From contig CAJFCJ010000060.1 in assembly GCA_904063045.1 (NCBI GenBank), positions 67,228-119,348 on the forward strand: DNA of 52,121 nucleotides. The letters run 5' to 3'. Within the stretch, counting starts at the first letter, position 1; every line of letters begins with the position of its first letter. Below, in pieces: positions 31,790 through 44,204 of this stretch. A program made the translations under genes and the position numbers. The stretch is from Dimorphilus gyrociliatus (Eukaryota > Annelida > Polychaeta > Dinophilidae). A model generated the notes under the pieces. That model was not told where the DNA came from. It saw nothing but the letters and a program-made list of their open reading frames with translations, and searched no databases.

Positions 31790-32300
31790 CCTATTCCTAT
31801 TGGTGAAATAATTGATTTAAACAAACATCTTGAAATAATTATACTGCAGTGCAACAATTTAATATCACAGGTTGAAGCAAAAGCAGTATTAAAAACACTT
31901 GCTATTGATATGATATTGGAAAAAAAATATTTCAAAACATCCAAGATCACTGTGAAAATTTAAAGGTACTTGACATTACCAACTGTTCTTTTGATGCCAA
32001 TATCGATTCAATTGGTTGTAATTCACATTTGAAACACCCGAATTTACAAGAAAATGCATTTGGATCTGAAGTTGGAAAGGAAATTTTTAAAAATATTAAA
32101 GACCATTGTAAAAATTTGAAGATGCTTATTCAGCTGTTCTGTTGATGCCAATATAGGTTCTATTTTTGGAGAAGCAATGGTTTGTAATCCATATTTGAAA
32201 AAATTGTATTTGGTAGGAATGGAATTACGATCTAGTGTTGAAGAAGTAATTAGTGATAATATAACTGATGATTTTAATACAGTTCGGAAAGAAAATTGTC
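31790..32300 (+). pseudogene. Leucine-rich-repeat (RNI-like) pseudogene fragment
   Basis: Frame-shifted coding remnants read ENLKVLDITNCSFDAN, IFKNIKDHCKNLKMLI and NPYLKKLYLVGMELR. These are typical leucine-rich repeats of the ribonuclease-inhibitor/F-box class (helix ending HCKNLK, then LxxLxIxNC). At least two frame changes and missing splice sites mark it as dead. It may belong with the degraded coding block at 32.9-33.6 kb. Confidence 0.5.
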
Positions 32301-32699
32301 TAATTTTTTTTCTTTAACTTGAACATACCATTTGAGTAGAATTTTCCGACTTAATGCTTATATTCTATTTCATAAGAAATAGATTCTTTGACCATAATTG
32401 ATGTATGTACTATAAAATGACAAATGTACATTCAAAAATATTCACATCAATAATGTTGTGTTAGGTGTGATATTTATACCAGATGCTGATAAAATAGATT
32501 AATTTTGCAGTGACATAATTTGGCCATATGGCTTTAATTTGTACATTGCATTTTAGATATGGCGTGTAACAGTCTTTCATGCTTGACAGAATATTTGTTA
32601 CATGATAAATATGAAATTGTCACATTTCATCCTTGTTAACATGTGAGCATTAGAACCAAGCTTTGGTAAAGAATTTGTTCTAAAGGGTATAATTTGTGA

Positions 32700-32800
32700 C
32701 ACACTGGTGGTTCTATTTCAATTTATTTGATTACTGTTGTGAAGAGCCAGAAATTCCTACAATTAAACTACAACATAGCTCAAAAATGAAGATTTTATCA
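32700..32800 (+). repeat. MITE family B core, copy 4
   Basis: GGTTCTATTT followed by GATTACTGTTGTGAAGAGCC, then AGAAATTCCTACAATT, encoding DYCCEEPEIPTIK. This copy is the closest to the first exon of receptor C (KDEYNCDEPEIPTI). Termini are not recognisable. Confidence 0.45.
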
Positions 32801-32904
32801 ACCCTAGAAATGGTTAAAAGTTCATCCTAAACTTTTGCTCCTTGGGCAGTTTTCTCCTCATCCATTTTTATTTGTTGTCACTTTCTTTTTTTTTGAAACA
32901 GACA

Positions 32905-33624
32905 ATATGATGACAATAATAACATTTTCACAGAGAAATAAGATGTGGAGAGAAATTGTCTCTCTAGATAAATTAAGAACAGATGAGGATGATATTGCTG
33001 ATAATAGGATGTTATTATTTGCTCTAACACAATTAAAACAGATTGAAATGATAAAACACCTTCCAAGCATTATGAAATTAATTCAATAATATTCCATATA
33101 TTGTTCGCATTGATGATGTTTTAATGAAGACTAAATTGAAAACATTGAAGTTTATTCAAGTTAAATTGGCTGATGATTTTGCTGATTAAATATCTCGAGA
33201 ATGTCTTCTTATAGATGAGGTATACAATAGTTGGTCAACTTTAAATACTGCTATTGGATATTTAACAACTTTGTTGGATGTTAATGCAAATAAAAAATTA
33301 AATACATTTTTTAAAGAATTGTGCCTGAAAACTAACTACTTCCGAAAAACAGCAAAAGAGTTTTGTAATGTTGAGCATGTTGAAGATTTTTGGCATATTT
33401 TAGATAGACAACATGATAAATTATTAATTGATCATCCACTATTTAAAATTCCTGATGACACTCAACTATGTCAAGCCCATATAGTTGCTATGGAAAACAA
33501 TGTTAAACAAAAGGCAAAAGTAGCTGATGAAATTGTTATTCACTTACATAGGGTTATCAATGAATATAGTGATGATCCAGATAATATGGAATATCCGTTT
33601 AAAGAAAACTTTATCCGAAGATGA
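32905..33624 (+). pseudogene. Degraded helical protein C terminus (unidentified, possibly RNF213-like)
   Basis: Two open parts (32910-33089 and 33271-33624), linked by frame changes, encode an alpha-helical protein: LFALTQLKQIEMIKHLPSIM, IDEVYNSWSTLNTAIGYL and VEHVEDFWHILDRQHDKLL, with VADEIVIHLHRVINEY near the end. The pattern of helices around LP-x-I and W-x-x-L faintly recalls C-terminal regions of RNF213-type proteins, but I cannot confirm it. The last 117 codons are intact to the stop. Confidence 0.35.
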
Positions 33625-34095
33625 TTGGATAACCAACTTCCTAAACTAATCCATTTCACTTTCACACTATGGATCTTTGGTGGACATTTTAGTGTAATCA
33701 TTAATATAGTTTTTGTTGTACAACTTTCTTTCTAAAGCAATATTACTTTGTGTAACTTATAATAATTTGAGTTAAAAACCCAAATTAGCAAAATCCTCTT
33801 TGGCCTTCACTTTTTCTTTGTTAAAATTAACATTTAATTTTTGACTATTCTACAATGAAATAAACAACCTGTTACTTTGCTTCATCATCTGGATAATGTT
33901 TTTGTAAGTTCTTCCCAAATGGCTCTTTAAAAGTCTACCAAAAAAAGTATACTTTAAATAAAAGTGAATTACTAATAATGTTATTGCAGAGAGAAGAGGA
34001 GCCTGTTTTAGTAGTGTATCTGTTTATAGTAATAAGTAAAGGAAAAACAGCTGTTTGAAGGAAGGATTTATCACATTTAAATTTCCATCTAAAAA
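33625..34095. other. Gene-free spacer
   Basis: Between the degraded plus-strand block and the 3' end of the lectin gene. Nothing supportable. Confidence 0.5.
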
Positions 34096-36219
34096 TCACA
34101 TGTTAGCAGAAGATAGGAGTTGCAGTTGGTGGTTAGTTTCAAAAATTATCATTGTTTTGTCTTTTATTATGTATATCCTGTCTAAAATATCTGTTTGGAA
34201 TAAATGAAAAATTTAACAGAAAGTCATTTTGAAGAAAAGAAAATCTTTTACTATTCTTTTGCTGCTGAAATTTAAATCCTTATTTGCTATTTCTTTTCTT
34301 TTCAACAATTTAAAACGAAATGTATTGTTATTGTGTTTGTTTATAAAAGATGTGTTTTCAAATGGGTTCTATCAATAATGTAATAAATAGTTATGTATTT
34401 ACTTACGGTTAGAAATTATATCAACTTCGGTTAACCTTTCAATTTCATTCGAATCTAGTACTATAGATGTCGCTACAGTATTCAAATATTCAGTGCATAG
34501 GGTATGGCTTATTAAAATTGTATTTTCCACTTCTATTGTAGTAGTATTAACAATTATTGCTGATTTAGATAGTTCAATATTGATGACAGATGTTGATGTC
34601 ATATTTAAAACTGTATACAAAATTTTTTATAGAATCACTTTAACTAAATAAAGAACAAGTTACTGTACCAGTTATACAGGCTAACTTGACAGACACTGAG
34701 GAAAATTCTATCTTTATCATTTCACTGGGAAGTAGGCTAACATAATTAGTAATTCCTTGAAAATAGTAAATATCATCTGTTAGAATTGCTTTAATATCAT
34801 TGGATCCTTTAGTAATTGCCTCCACTTTATGTTTAATGTTCTCTTCTATAAACAAACAAAACACACAAAATAAGATTCAAATTTTTTAAAAACATTGACA
34901 GTTGACCCCAATATTATGATGGATAGGTGAATAATAGTTTTATTTAAAAAGGATAATATACTGAATTTCTGTGAAAACTCACTTGCACTTCTATTAGAAT
35001 GGCCATAAATTGTTAAGCTACAAATATCCAACATATATACATTTCTTAAACCAGTCTTATCATAAGAATTAATTAGCAAGTAACTTCCGGTGATAGATGA
35101 ATTTGTAAAGAATGTGTGTGTTGCATGATTACCATTAAAACTTGAGTTATAATCCTTAACAAGAAAATTTGCCTTGGGATTAAAAATAGTTTGAGGTGAA
35201 TCACTGATAGATATGTAAATATTTTGGAATGTTGCAGGAACATCTGAAAAACAAGATGGTTATTTATTTGTCCTTTCTTTACTCTCTCTCTCTCTCTAAC
35301 TCATTACCTTTCTTCTCTGAGGCTAAAATGAAAACTCCTAAAACATCTACTTGATTTTGGAAATTTATTCTAATAAAGAGGTCTGATTCTGAAATTTGTT
35401 GAAATGCTGTTAAACATTCCGTGTTAATAAGATCAGTTATGATAAAATCTTTGTGGAAACTTTTGAAATTTGATGAATTGATGACTTCATAATCTATAAA
35501 ATAAACATTTATTAATAAAAATTTAAGTCATCCAATGAAATTAACAAAAAGATATTTTACCTCTCTCCTCAACAAATTCCCCATAGACTTTTACATCACA
35601 AAGTGTTAGAATAGCATTGTTAACTTGATTTATTTTTAGAAATGACCCAATAGAATTTGATAGACAATTGAAACATTCATAATCATTAACAGTGTTTGCT
35701 ATTTTTACAGAAGTAGTCTGAGTAGCTTTACAAATATTTTCGTGTTGATCATAAAGATTTTTCTTAACAGTTATATTAAAGTTTATCAAACGTTCAGCTA
35801 TATAGATAAATGATTTTTTTAAATATCCCTATCTATCTATCTATTGTATTAGTTTACTTACGAAACACTTCTCTATTTAACAAACAGATTCTATTTATGT
35901 TGTAACTTTTCTTTAAATCTGCCATCCACCAACCATAACGTGCGTCGTGACTGGTGTGAGTGCAATAGTATTTTTGACCAACATAGCCAATATGAATAGG
36001 ATAGTCATTCCCTCTGTAAGCCCAGTGACCATCCCAAGTAGTACTTTGAAAAGCTGGACCATTCCTTATTAGATTACCTTCCTCAGCATACTCTACACAA
36101 AGTATTGTTACTGTGGGAAAAAAAATTCCAGCGTCCCTCACTGATTACCTTATTGCTAATGATTAATGATATTCACCTGTCTGATAAATTAAGATGAGAA
36201 AGTAGACGACGTCTTTCAT
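34096..36219 (-). CDS. Secreted fucolectin-type (F5/8 C / FTP domain) protein, about 8 exons
   Basis: Exons: 36177-36219, 35862-36110, 35561-35797, 35308-35493, 34983-35243, 34669-34845, 34407-34610 and tentatively 34096-34190. Together they give 484 codons including the stop, with consistent phase. A short signal peptide (MKDVVYFLILIYQTVTIL) leads into an FTP/F5-8 domain (about 18-176): NLIRNGPAFQST, YCTHTS, WWMADLKKSYNINRICLLNR, and the family-ending LTLCDVKVYGEF. Downstream are further beta-rich modules, one ending LDICSLTIYGHSN, which look like degenerate repeats of the same fold. Such proteins are secreted fucose- or galactose-binding lectins used in recognition. Introns are 58-137 nt, except the last (216 nt), which makes the final exon uncertain. 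Confidence 0.7.
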
Positions 36220-36256
36220 TTAAATTTAGGTAGAACGAAACGGAGATTAATCTAAA

Positions 36257-36287
<31 letters not shown>

Positions 36288-37546
36288 ACAATGATAAATT
36301 CAATTGTGGCGACCAACTGCAACCTGCTTAGTCATTTATGAAAAACGTATGAAATAGTGAATAATACATTTAAAAATCTAAATTATAGATTGATGAAATA
36401 TGTTATCATGGAATTCTTTGAACCTAACTAATTCATCCTACAATCTTAAATTTGTAATATCCTTTTTCTAGCTGTTCAATTTTCTCAAAATGGCAAAATC
36501 TGTTCAATTATTTCTTACTTAATGACAATAACATCAATTAATTTATCAAAAAAATGAACAGAGAAACTTCGTTAATAAATAAATTTTCATTTGTTGATTT
36601 GAAAGAAAAGAATAATAAAAAACTAATACAGCTGTTAAATAATAGAAATAAAATTTAATATTAATAATTTGATTGATTATTTTGACCATAAACACTAATT
36701 ACATTATTTATATTTTCGTTCTGGAATGATTGATAGAAATGTTGAACAATTGTAAAACTAATATTATGTAATAAGCCTCTTGAATTGCACCTTTACCTTG
36801 GAATGATGATCAAGTAAACATGTAATTCTTTTTATCTTTAACTTTATCTGCACAATTATTGAAAAATATTCTTTGACATTCTAAATTATAAATGAAAAGA
36901 ATGAATACATCAATAGAAACTTATAAATAAACAGAGCTTTGGTTCATTTGCAAGTGACATATTCCATATGAAATTAATATTGAAACATTGGCGCTGTTAG
37001 GAAATGTCCATGAGATTAGCTTAAGAGTAAGGGAAGAGGAGATAGGTAGCAACTAAAGTAATGGTTTGGTCAGCATTGATCCTTGGAGGGTAGCATTTCA
37101 TCTGAATGATGGATATTCATTTGTTGTTATGCATAAAATGCATTCAAGTACAATCTTGGTGTGTAGTGTGAGGAATAATAAGAAAAGTTGGCTATCTTGT
37201 ACAAATATATATATATACAGTATATTCGAGGTGTTTTCACTAGGGGGAGCCACAAGTCAAAAGATGAAATAATATTTCAAATTTTTACTTTTTGTTGTAT
37301 TGTTCAAATACAAAAAGATTATGACTTTAGGACGAAAATATTAATTACTATAAATCTTTCCCAACTACTTGACCAAATATTGGTTGCATCCCTATCTATA
37401 TTGTTAACCCTTGTGACCTAATCTTTTCCATTAGGCCAAATCGAAACAAAGGTTAATGTTTAAATGCTTATAAAACTGCACACCAGCGATTATTCTACTC
37501 TAAAAATAATGAATAATAAGCAAAGAGATAATTTTTCTTTAAGTTT
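36220..37546. other. Spacer with (AT)n and a dispersed repeat
   Basis: An AT microsatellite lies at about 36260-36287. At 37150-37268 sequence is shared with the 5' part of receptor C (TTGGTGTGTAGTGT...GAAAAGTTG, near 25858-25895) and with 26503-26545 (GGAGCCACAAGTCAAAAGAT). No gene is seen. Confidence 0.5.
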
Positions 37547-40500
37547 TTATTTAATAATTGTATTCAAATAATTTCCATAAATTTGAATATCATTAAAATT
37601 TAATGCTATTGCATACTGAAATAAATCGTGGTAGTTAATATAGAATTTCCATTTGTTTGAGTTTTGCTACAAAAAAATACAAAAAATGATCAAATAAAAT
37701 ATAAGAGAATCCTATAAAAAAACAAGGAGAAACTAACAGTAAAATAAATATTCAATGTCTTAAGATTACTTTTAAAGTTTAATCCTACTGTTTGAAATTT
37801 TGAAATACAACATATCAATTGTTTTGAAAGTGAAAGTGCCAATGTCAATTTTCTTCTATATTTCAAGTTTCTATTATTAAAATGTTTATAAGTATTAATA
37901 GATGATACATAAACATTATTTGATTTATAGTTCAATAAGAGTTGACAAACTAGACCAAAGGAACAAAAGTTACAATTACATATAGAATAATAAATAAAGA
38001 AAAATAAACAAACATACATTGTGATTGAATTTTTCTTCTTTCTGAATTTAGTAACAATTCTCTATAAAAAATAAAGTTTTTTTTGTAAAATTTAATACAA
38101 AAAAGCTGTTTCTCTAATTTTACAGGTTTGCAGTTTCATTAGCCTTTGAGATTTTTCTATGATATGTCAATGAATTTAGGCAACTAGAAATAGCATAAAT
38201 AATTGCAAGTACTATATGTAACATAAAGACAATGAGGGAATGATAAATATTATGCAATTGGTAAGTATCTTCAATAGATATTATATCTGTAATAGAATTA
38301 AAATGTTAGATTAGGAAGAATATGAAAATTTCAAAAAAAAAAGAAAAACAAATGAAACAAACTTGAGAGAAATATAAAAGTTGAAAAACTGACATTGCAA
38401 ACAGTACTTGGAAATTTTATAAATTGCTTTTGTGTAAATTTTAACATGACTGATAGACAGAAAATGGTACAAAATAGCATTGAAATCAGACAATTGATTG
38501 TAATGAATGAATATATATCTTCAAAAATATTTGTTTTTAAACTTGAAATAATTGGTGTACATAAGACATTTCTTGAAAAGTAAACATCAAATGAAATCAA
38601 TGGAATTAGCGAAATGATTAAAGAGATTATAAAGAAAATGATAGCAATGATATAATATAATGATGTTTTAGTTAAGTATTTATTATGCAAGAAATGGAAA
38701 TAACTGTTTAATAAGATATACTTATTAATTAATATTAATGCTATTAATAGATTTGAATATATAATTGATGTTTTAGCCATTAATCCAAAAAATACGCATT
38801 GGAAGCCTGTTCTCCATTCATAATCGTGATTTATGTAGATACCTCTATATCTGGAATTTGTTGTAACAATCGATAATATATAACTACTCAATATTATATT
38901 TGATATAAAGAATAATTGATAAAATGCTTTTGAAGGCGTTTGATCAAGATTTGAAAGACAAACTGCAAGAAAATTTGCCAACATTCCAACAATTCCTATT
39001 ACCCAGAGTAATAATATTAAATATCGATTATTCAGCATATTTGAACAAGTATAGAGTACATCAGAATTTGGTTGACATTCAGTTAAATCAAATTCAAGTA
39101 AATTAACAAAACAACAAAGTGAATATCTTTGTGAATTTATTACTTGAATAGAAGTTAAATTGCTTAAAAAATCTTTTGATAAAAATAATGGAAGTTTAGT
39201 TTTATTTAAAAATAAATAATTTAAATTAATTAATTTTGATAAAGAATTTTGATGAATTGTTTGAATTTTTGAATTCATAATTTTTAAAATTTCAAGTTTT
39301 ATTAAAAACGATAATTGATATTGATTGATAGTTTCTATATGACTTTTTGATAAATCTAAATATAATAAATTCTTTGACATTTTAAAAAGTAACACTGGTA
39401 TTCTGATTAATGGATTATCACTTAAATCCAAATATTGTAATAATCCATAATCCCATAGACTACTTGATGATAATCTCTTTAATTTATTTTCTTTTAATAT
39501 TAAAATAACTAGATTTTTTGTTGAGAATTGTGGAATTTCTTGAATTTTTCCATTTGTTAATGATAAAAAATGCAAATAGTTTTCCAGCATTAAATTAATT
39601 TCAATAGATTTTGTCTTTGAAATTATTGATAGATAGGTTAATGGAAATTCAAATTTTAATGATAAATAATCAGATTCTTCTTTCATTCTACAATCAATTA
39701 ATGAATATTTTTCGCAATTACAATCCTTTGGGCAATTAGAAATTTCTAATTTATGACAAAATGTTTCATCATTTCCCAATTTACAATCAACTATTCCATC
39801 GCATACTTTATTCAATTCAATAAAAACTGTTTGGTTTTGACAACTAAATGTTGATTGGGGCCTAAAATTTTTACAATTAAATTCATCATCTTCATAATAG
39901 CAATGAATAACACCATCGCAAACATTTCTTATTGATATACAATAATGTTTTTCGTGGCACTGATATTCTCCAATTGAACAAGTTGTATTAAAGCAATTTT
40001 CAATTTCATAGTATGGAAAATTTCTAGCCGTTTGAATTTGATTGAATGAATTATAGTATAATTTACATCTTGTTGGTGAATTTTCACTAGAGTAGTTTAA
40101 AGCTTGTCTAATGTGAAGAGCGGGAAATTCTGTTTTTGTAGTAAAAAATGTTTTTCTTTCTCTTGAAGAAAAAAAAGGCAAAAATTATGTTGTTCAAAAA
40201 AGATGTTGAAAAATTTCCCTCTCACTTTCCATAGATTGATTCAACTACTGATTCACTGTGAAAGGAGTAGATATAAACAAAAATTGATCCAAAAAAATTC
40301 AAATAATAACAATAACAAAAAGAACATACTATCCCCTTTCAATGCAATCTTTCACATACACTTCAGTTTTATTTTCTAAATGACAGTCAGTTTTCAAAAA
40401 GCATTTATCTTTCTCATCCAAACAGTTGTTATTGCAATAATGAGTTCTACATTTCTCTAGTTATTTTTTAATTATGATATTTAATACAAAAATGAAGTAT

Positions 40501-43500
40501 ATTTTAATTTTTTTATCTTCATTTCTTTACCTCTACAAATTTCTCCTTCATCACTACCATCAATACAATTTTTATCATTATTGCATAATTGTTCTTTTGG
40601 TATAAATTGATTATTTTTGCATTCATAACTATTTGCAATATTGATATTTTTTGAAAATATATAATCTATGTTTGTTTGTTTTTTTTAAAAAAAAGAAAGA
40701 ACTGTTTTAATAAGTGTATAAGAATATTTTGTAAGAAAAAACAGAATTACAAAGGTCACCCTAAACAACAAGACTTAACCCAAAATTTCACAACAAACTT
40801 ACCACAATACCATTCATCACTTCCATCGGGACAATCTTTAATATAATTACAAACAAAATTTAACTGTAATTCTGTTTTATCATTGCATTTAAATGTAAAA
40901 TTAGCTTTTTGGCAATTATTTTCATCTGATTTATCCCAACACTCATAAGATCCATCACAGACATTTAAATAGTTAATACAATATTTTGAACTCTGACAAG
41001 TAAATAGCCAATTTGGACATTTTTGAGTTTTATCAATAAATAATCTTGAATACCAAAGTTGTACATTGTTCCTTTCACTATTAACTAACAGAAATATGTT
41101 TTATATATATAAATATAGATATATTCAATTAGGAACAAGTTTTTTTAATTACTTAGTGTTGTCTCGCAGAGAAAATGTGTAAATTTATAATTAGTTTTAG
41201 TTTCACAATCGTATTCTACAAACTTAAGAAAAAAAGTATAAACCAAACATCTTTTACTTTGATAGTTTTTCTTTAAAACTTGATTCACTGTTATTTTAAA
41301 TGTTTTTATTGTATAATTTAATGTAGTTTTATAATATCTGGTACAAGCAAACAAACAAAGTGAATATGTCAGAGTGAATTAATAATAGAAACTCACTCAT
41401 TTAGGTCATATTCTTCTTGATTAATTTCTGAAATGCTTCTTGAATGCATAGCTAATAAATTAACAGAATGAGAATAACGAAAAGGTAAGTATTCAAGATA
41501 TTCTTAAATTTATAAACTTACTTAATGGAGCTATTTTTCTTTGAATTCTATCCTGATTAAGGTAAACATTTTTTGCACTGTATGTTACTATAAGGCGAAG
41601 ATCTGTTAAAATTTGACGTTGTGCCAAACTACTTATTGTTAACAAAGTCATATTAAATCGATTGCAAAGTTGAAAGGCTTGAGAAACATCAATTTGAAAA
41701 GTTCCAAAAAATTTTTCAATATCCAATGGTAAAACTATTTTGTAACATTTTTCATCATATGTTATATAATCTTCAGGGCAATCTATGTATTTTATTAAGT
41801 ATTATTAGTTTATATTGTCTCCCTCTCTCTACTCAAACCGTCTATTTGCCTTTTAGTTAGATAGCAAGTTATTTGTGTTTGTGGATGCATGGAATCTTGA
41901 ATTTCTTCAAATGTACATTGTTCTAATTCTGTAAAGTTTACTGGACAAGCAAGATTAACAGTTCGAACGCGAGGTTTACTAACAAAAAAACTGAATTTAG
42001 CATATTTATATTCAAAATATTGGCAAATTTTCTGAAAATTTCGTTTTTAGAACATTAGAACAGAGAGAGAGAGAGAGAAATTGAACGTTACTTCTACAAA
42101 TCTATTTACAAACCATTTTGACATAACAACTGTTGCCGGCACATTGTATCTAAATATTTTCAATTCGCCTGTCAATTTTTCTGGTTTTTTAGCTGAATTT
42201 TTAAAATGCATTTGTGATCCTTGATCAAGTATAAATATTTCATCTGTTTCAATGTTTTATATATAGAAAATTGATAAATAGACATTAAGAGAAATAGTTT
42301 GCCATTTGTATTTATGACCTGGTTTTCTGACAATTGTATCATTTACACATTCAATTTCGCAAATACTTCGACCAAAATGGTTTAATTGACTACATTCAAA
42401 TATTGAATTACTATCTTTATTGCAGTGAATGGATAAGTATGGTGAATCTAAAAGATATTTAGCTGGGCAGGAAAAGTCAAACTTTTTGTAATTTACATAA
42501 TTAAAATGTTTGCAAATATAATAGCCAACGGAAGGAACATTGTCAGCTTCCAGGTACAGCATACCATATTTTTTGGATAGAAGTCTAGGATAAAAAATAT
42601 TTTTGTCTCTATCTGGATTTCTTTCAGATACAAGAGAATAAATCCTATGATCTAAAAAGTTTTTATCTTTTCCTTCAAATTAATGACAAAGGTATTGATT
42701 AAAATCTCTTTTTTGATTACCTAACATCTCATTTAAACAATAGACTTTCCTGCTTTCATTTCTACTGCTATTAAATCTTCTAATTGTCAAATTTCTTATA
42801 TCTCCATAAAAAGCAAATTTAGGTGTAACATGCTTAAATATCATATCCCATACTATATACAGCTCACGACAAATTTTTGTCAAATTTTCTGACTTGTTTG
42901 GTATATAAATATGAGATCTAGCTTTATATCTCACTTGAACATAAGTAGCAGAAGTTCTTTGAAATAGAACTAAAGAATGAAAAAAAATAAGAGAAAAAAT
43001 AAGTCAGAACAAAAAAGCAGCAAAATATTTAAATATTTTACATGGTATATTCCTTTTATAGCAGCCGATTCTGAATATATCATACTGATGCCAATGTTCT
43101 GTGCATCTACCATAATGTCTTAAAATAAAAAGAAATTGTAAAATTTGTAAAAACTCTTATTTAAATAAAGATTGCTTACATCATCACTTTACCACTGATA
43201 TAGCTATAATAAATATATGAAATCCTTTCCTCTAAAAGAGAGACAAAGTGAAAAGGTGATGTGCTTGATGATAATGCAGAAAAATTGATCATTACTCTTA
43301 AATGTTGTGTATTGATTTGGCACATTTACATTTTGATCAAAATTTGGATTTCTTGAACATAACTTTAAGCCTATTCTATAGAACATGCTGTAAGAGTATT
43401 TATTTGATTCAGTATCTGCTATAACTACAAAAACAGTTGTATTTCTTGATTGTTTAAGCGAATACATAACATTATAAGTGATAATTTGTTCATTTTCAAA

Positions 43501-43650
43501 AACAACATCACCAAATACTAGACTTTTAAAAGAAGAATCCAAAACTTCTCAAGGCAATAATTCACATTTAGAATTTTGAATTATGTTTAACGAAATATAT
43601 TTAAATAATATTGAAATAATTAATATTCTTAAATGATATGAAAAAAACAT
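37547..43650 (-). CDS. Receptor E: SRCR x2 / C-type-lectin / 6 LDLa / LRR / 7TM / kinase-like tail (19 exons)
   Basis: Exons: 43296-43650, 43180-43231, 43042-43118, 42721-42969, 42319-42651, 42092-42243, 41839-42031, 41522-41782, 41397-41451, 41153-41337, 40803-41084, 40531-40665, 40330-40456, 40226-40255, 38363-40161, 38124-38286, 38018-38061, 37738-37949, 37547-37666. These total 1,608 codons including the stop, with every phase consistent. Order: hydrophobic leader; Cys-rich region (1-244); SRCR-1 (YICKHFNY...CEIEC) and SRCR-2 (ICQYFEYKYAKF) to about 470; CTLD to about 637 (DCPEDYITYDEKCY, THFLCETT); six LDLa to about 970 (e.g. CDGSYECWDKSDENNC); LRR to about 1205; 7TM; tail from about 1484. 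TM3 ends LINKYILL and TM7 ends CLNSLTYH, so both the DRY and NPxxY motifs are lost. An in-frame TGA at 43549-43551 (codon 34) is the only stop. Divergent neighbour: receptor F. Confidence 0.8.
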
Positions 43651-44204
43651 ATTTTCCAAAAAGAGAGCAAAAAATATCTAAGCAGTTGAAGTAGAAAAAC
43701 ATAGATAAATGAACCAGAATTAAAAAAAAACATGACACTTATTTTTTAAATTCAATTATTGTAATTTCTTAAAAACATATTCAAATAAATTCAAATAAAC
43801 TTTTGTATTCCCTTGAGAATTATAATCAATTAACTTTCTCTTTCTCTGTCTGTCTGTTCTCTATGTATTTGTCTGTCTATCTATCTATCCATCTATCTAT
43901 CAATTTCTCTTTTTGTCTGTTATTCATTTCATCAATTGCTATAATCAATGAACACTAAATGAACACTAAGAAGAGAATCATGACAAAAAAAGTTGATAAT
44001 TTTTGCATAATATATGAAGAAAAATTAAGATTAGCACAAAAATTTCAATTAAAGATTCATGATTCACTCTTTTCAGAGTCGTAATTTAATTGGAAAAAGA
44101 AAATTATTCTAATGTTCTTTTAAAGGAGAAGAAGAAGAAGAAGAGGAAGAGGAAGAGATAGAAAAGATTTTTATTCCCTATACATTTTATTTTTTTGAAA
44201 AGTA
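43651..44204. promoter_or_regulatory. Shared upstream region between divergent receptors E and F
   Basis: 554 bp separate the two start codons. It contains a (TATC)n/TCTG-rich microsatellite (about 43845-43915) and a GAAGAAG/GAGGAA purine tract (44128-44158) just upstream of F. A bidirectional promoter is inferred from geometry; no TATA box or defined element is certain. Confidence 0.45.

Noticed and set aside
37690-38019. 109-codon ORF as an independent small gene
   Set aside because: Its middle is the kinase-like tail exon of receptor E (37738-37949) with matching phases; the rest is intron.
43549-43551. TGA read as an amino acid genome-wide
   Set aside because: The methyltransferase gene ends in TGA and tryptophan is encoded by TGG throughout; no pattern of internal TGA codons at conserved Trp positions was seen.
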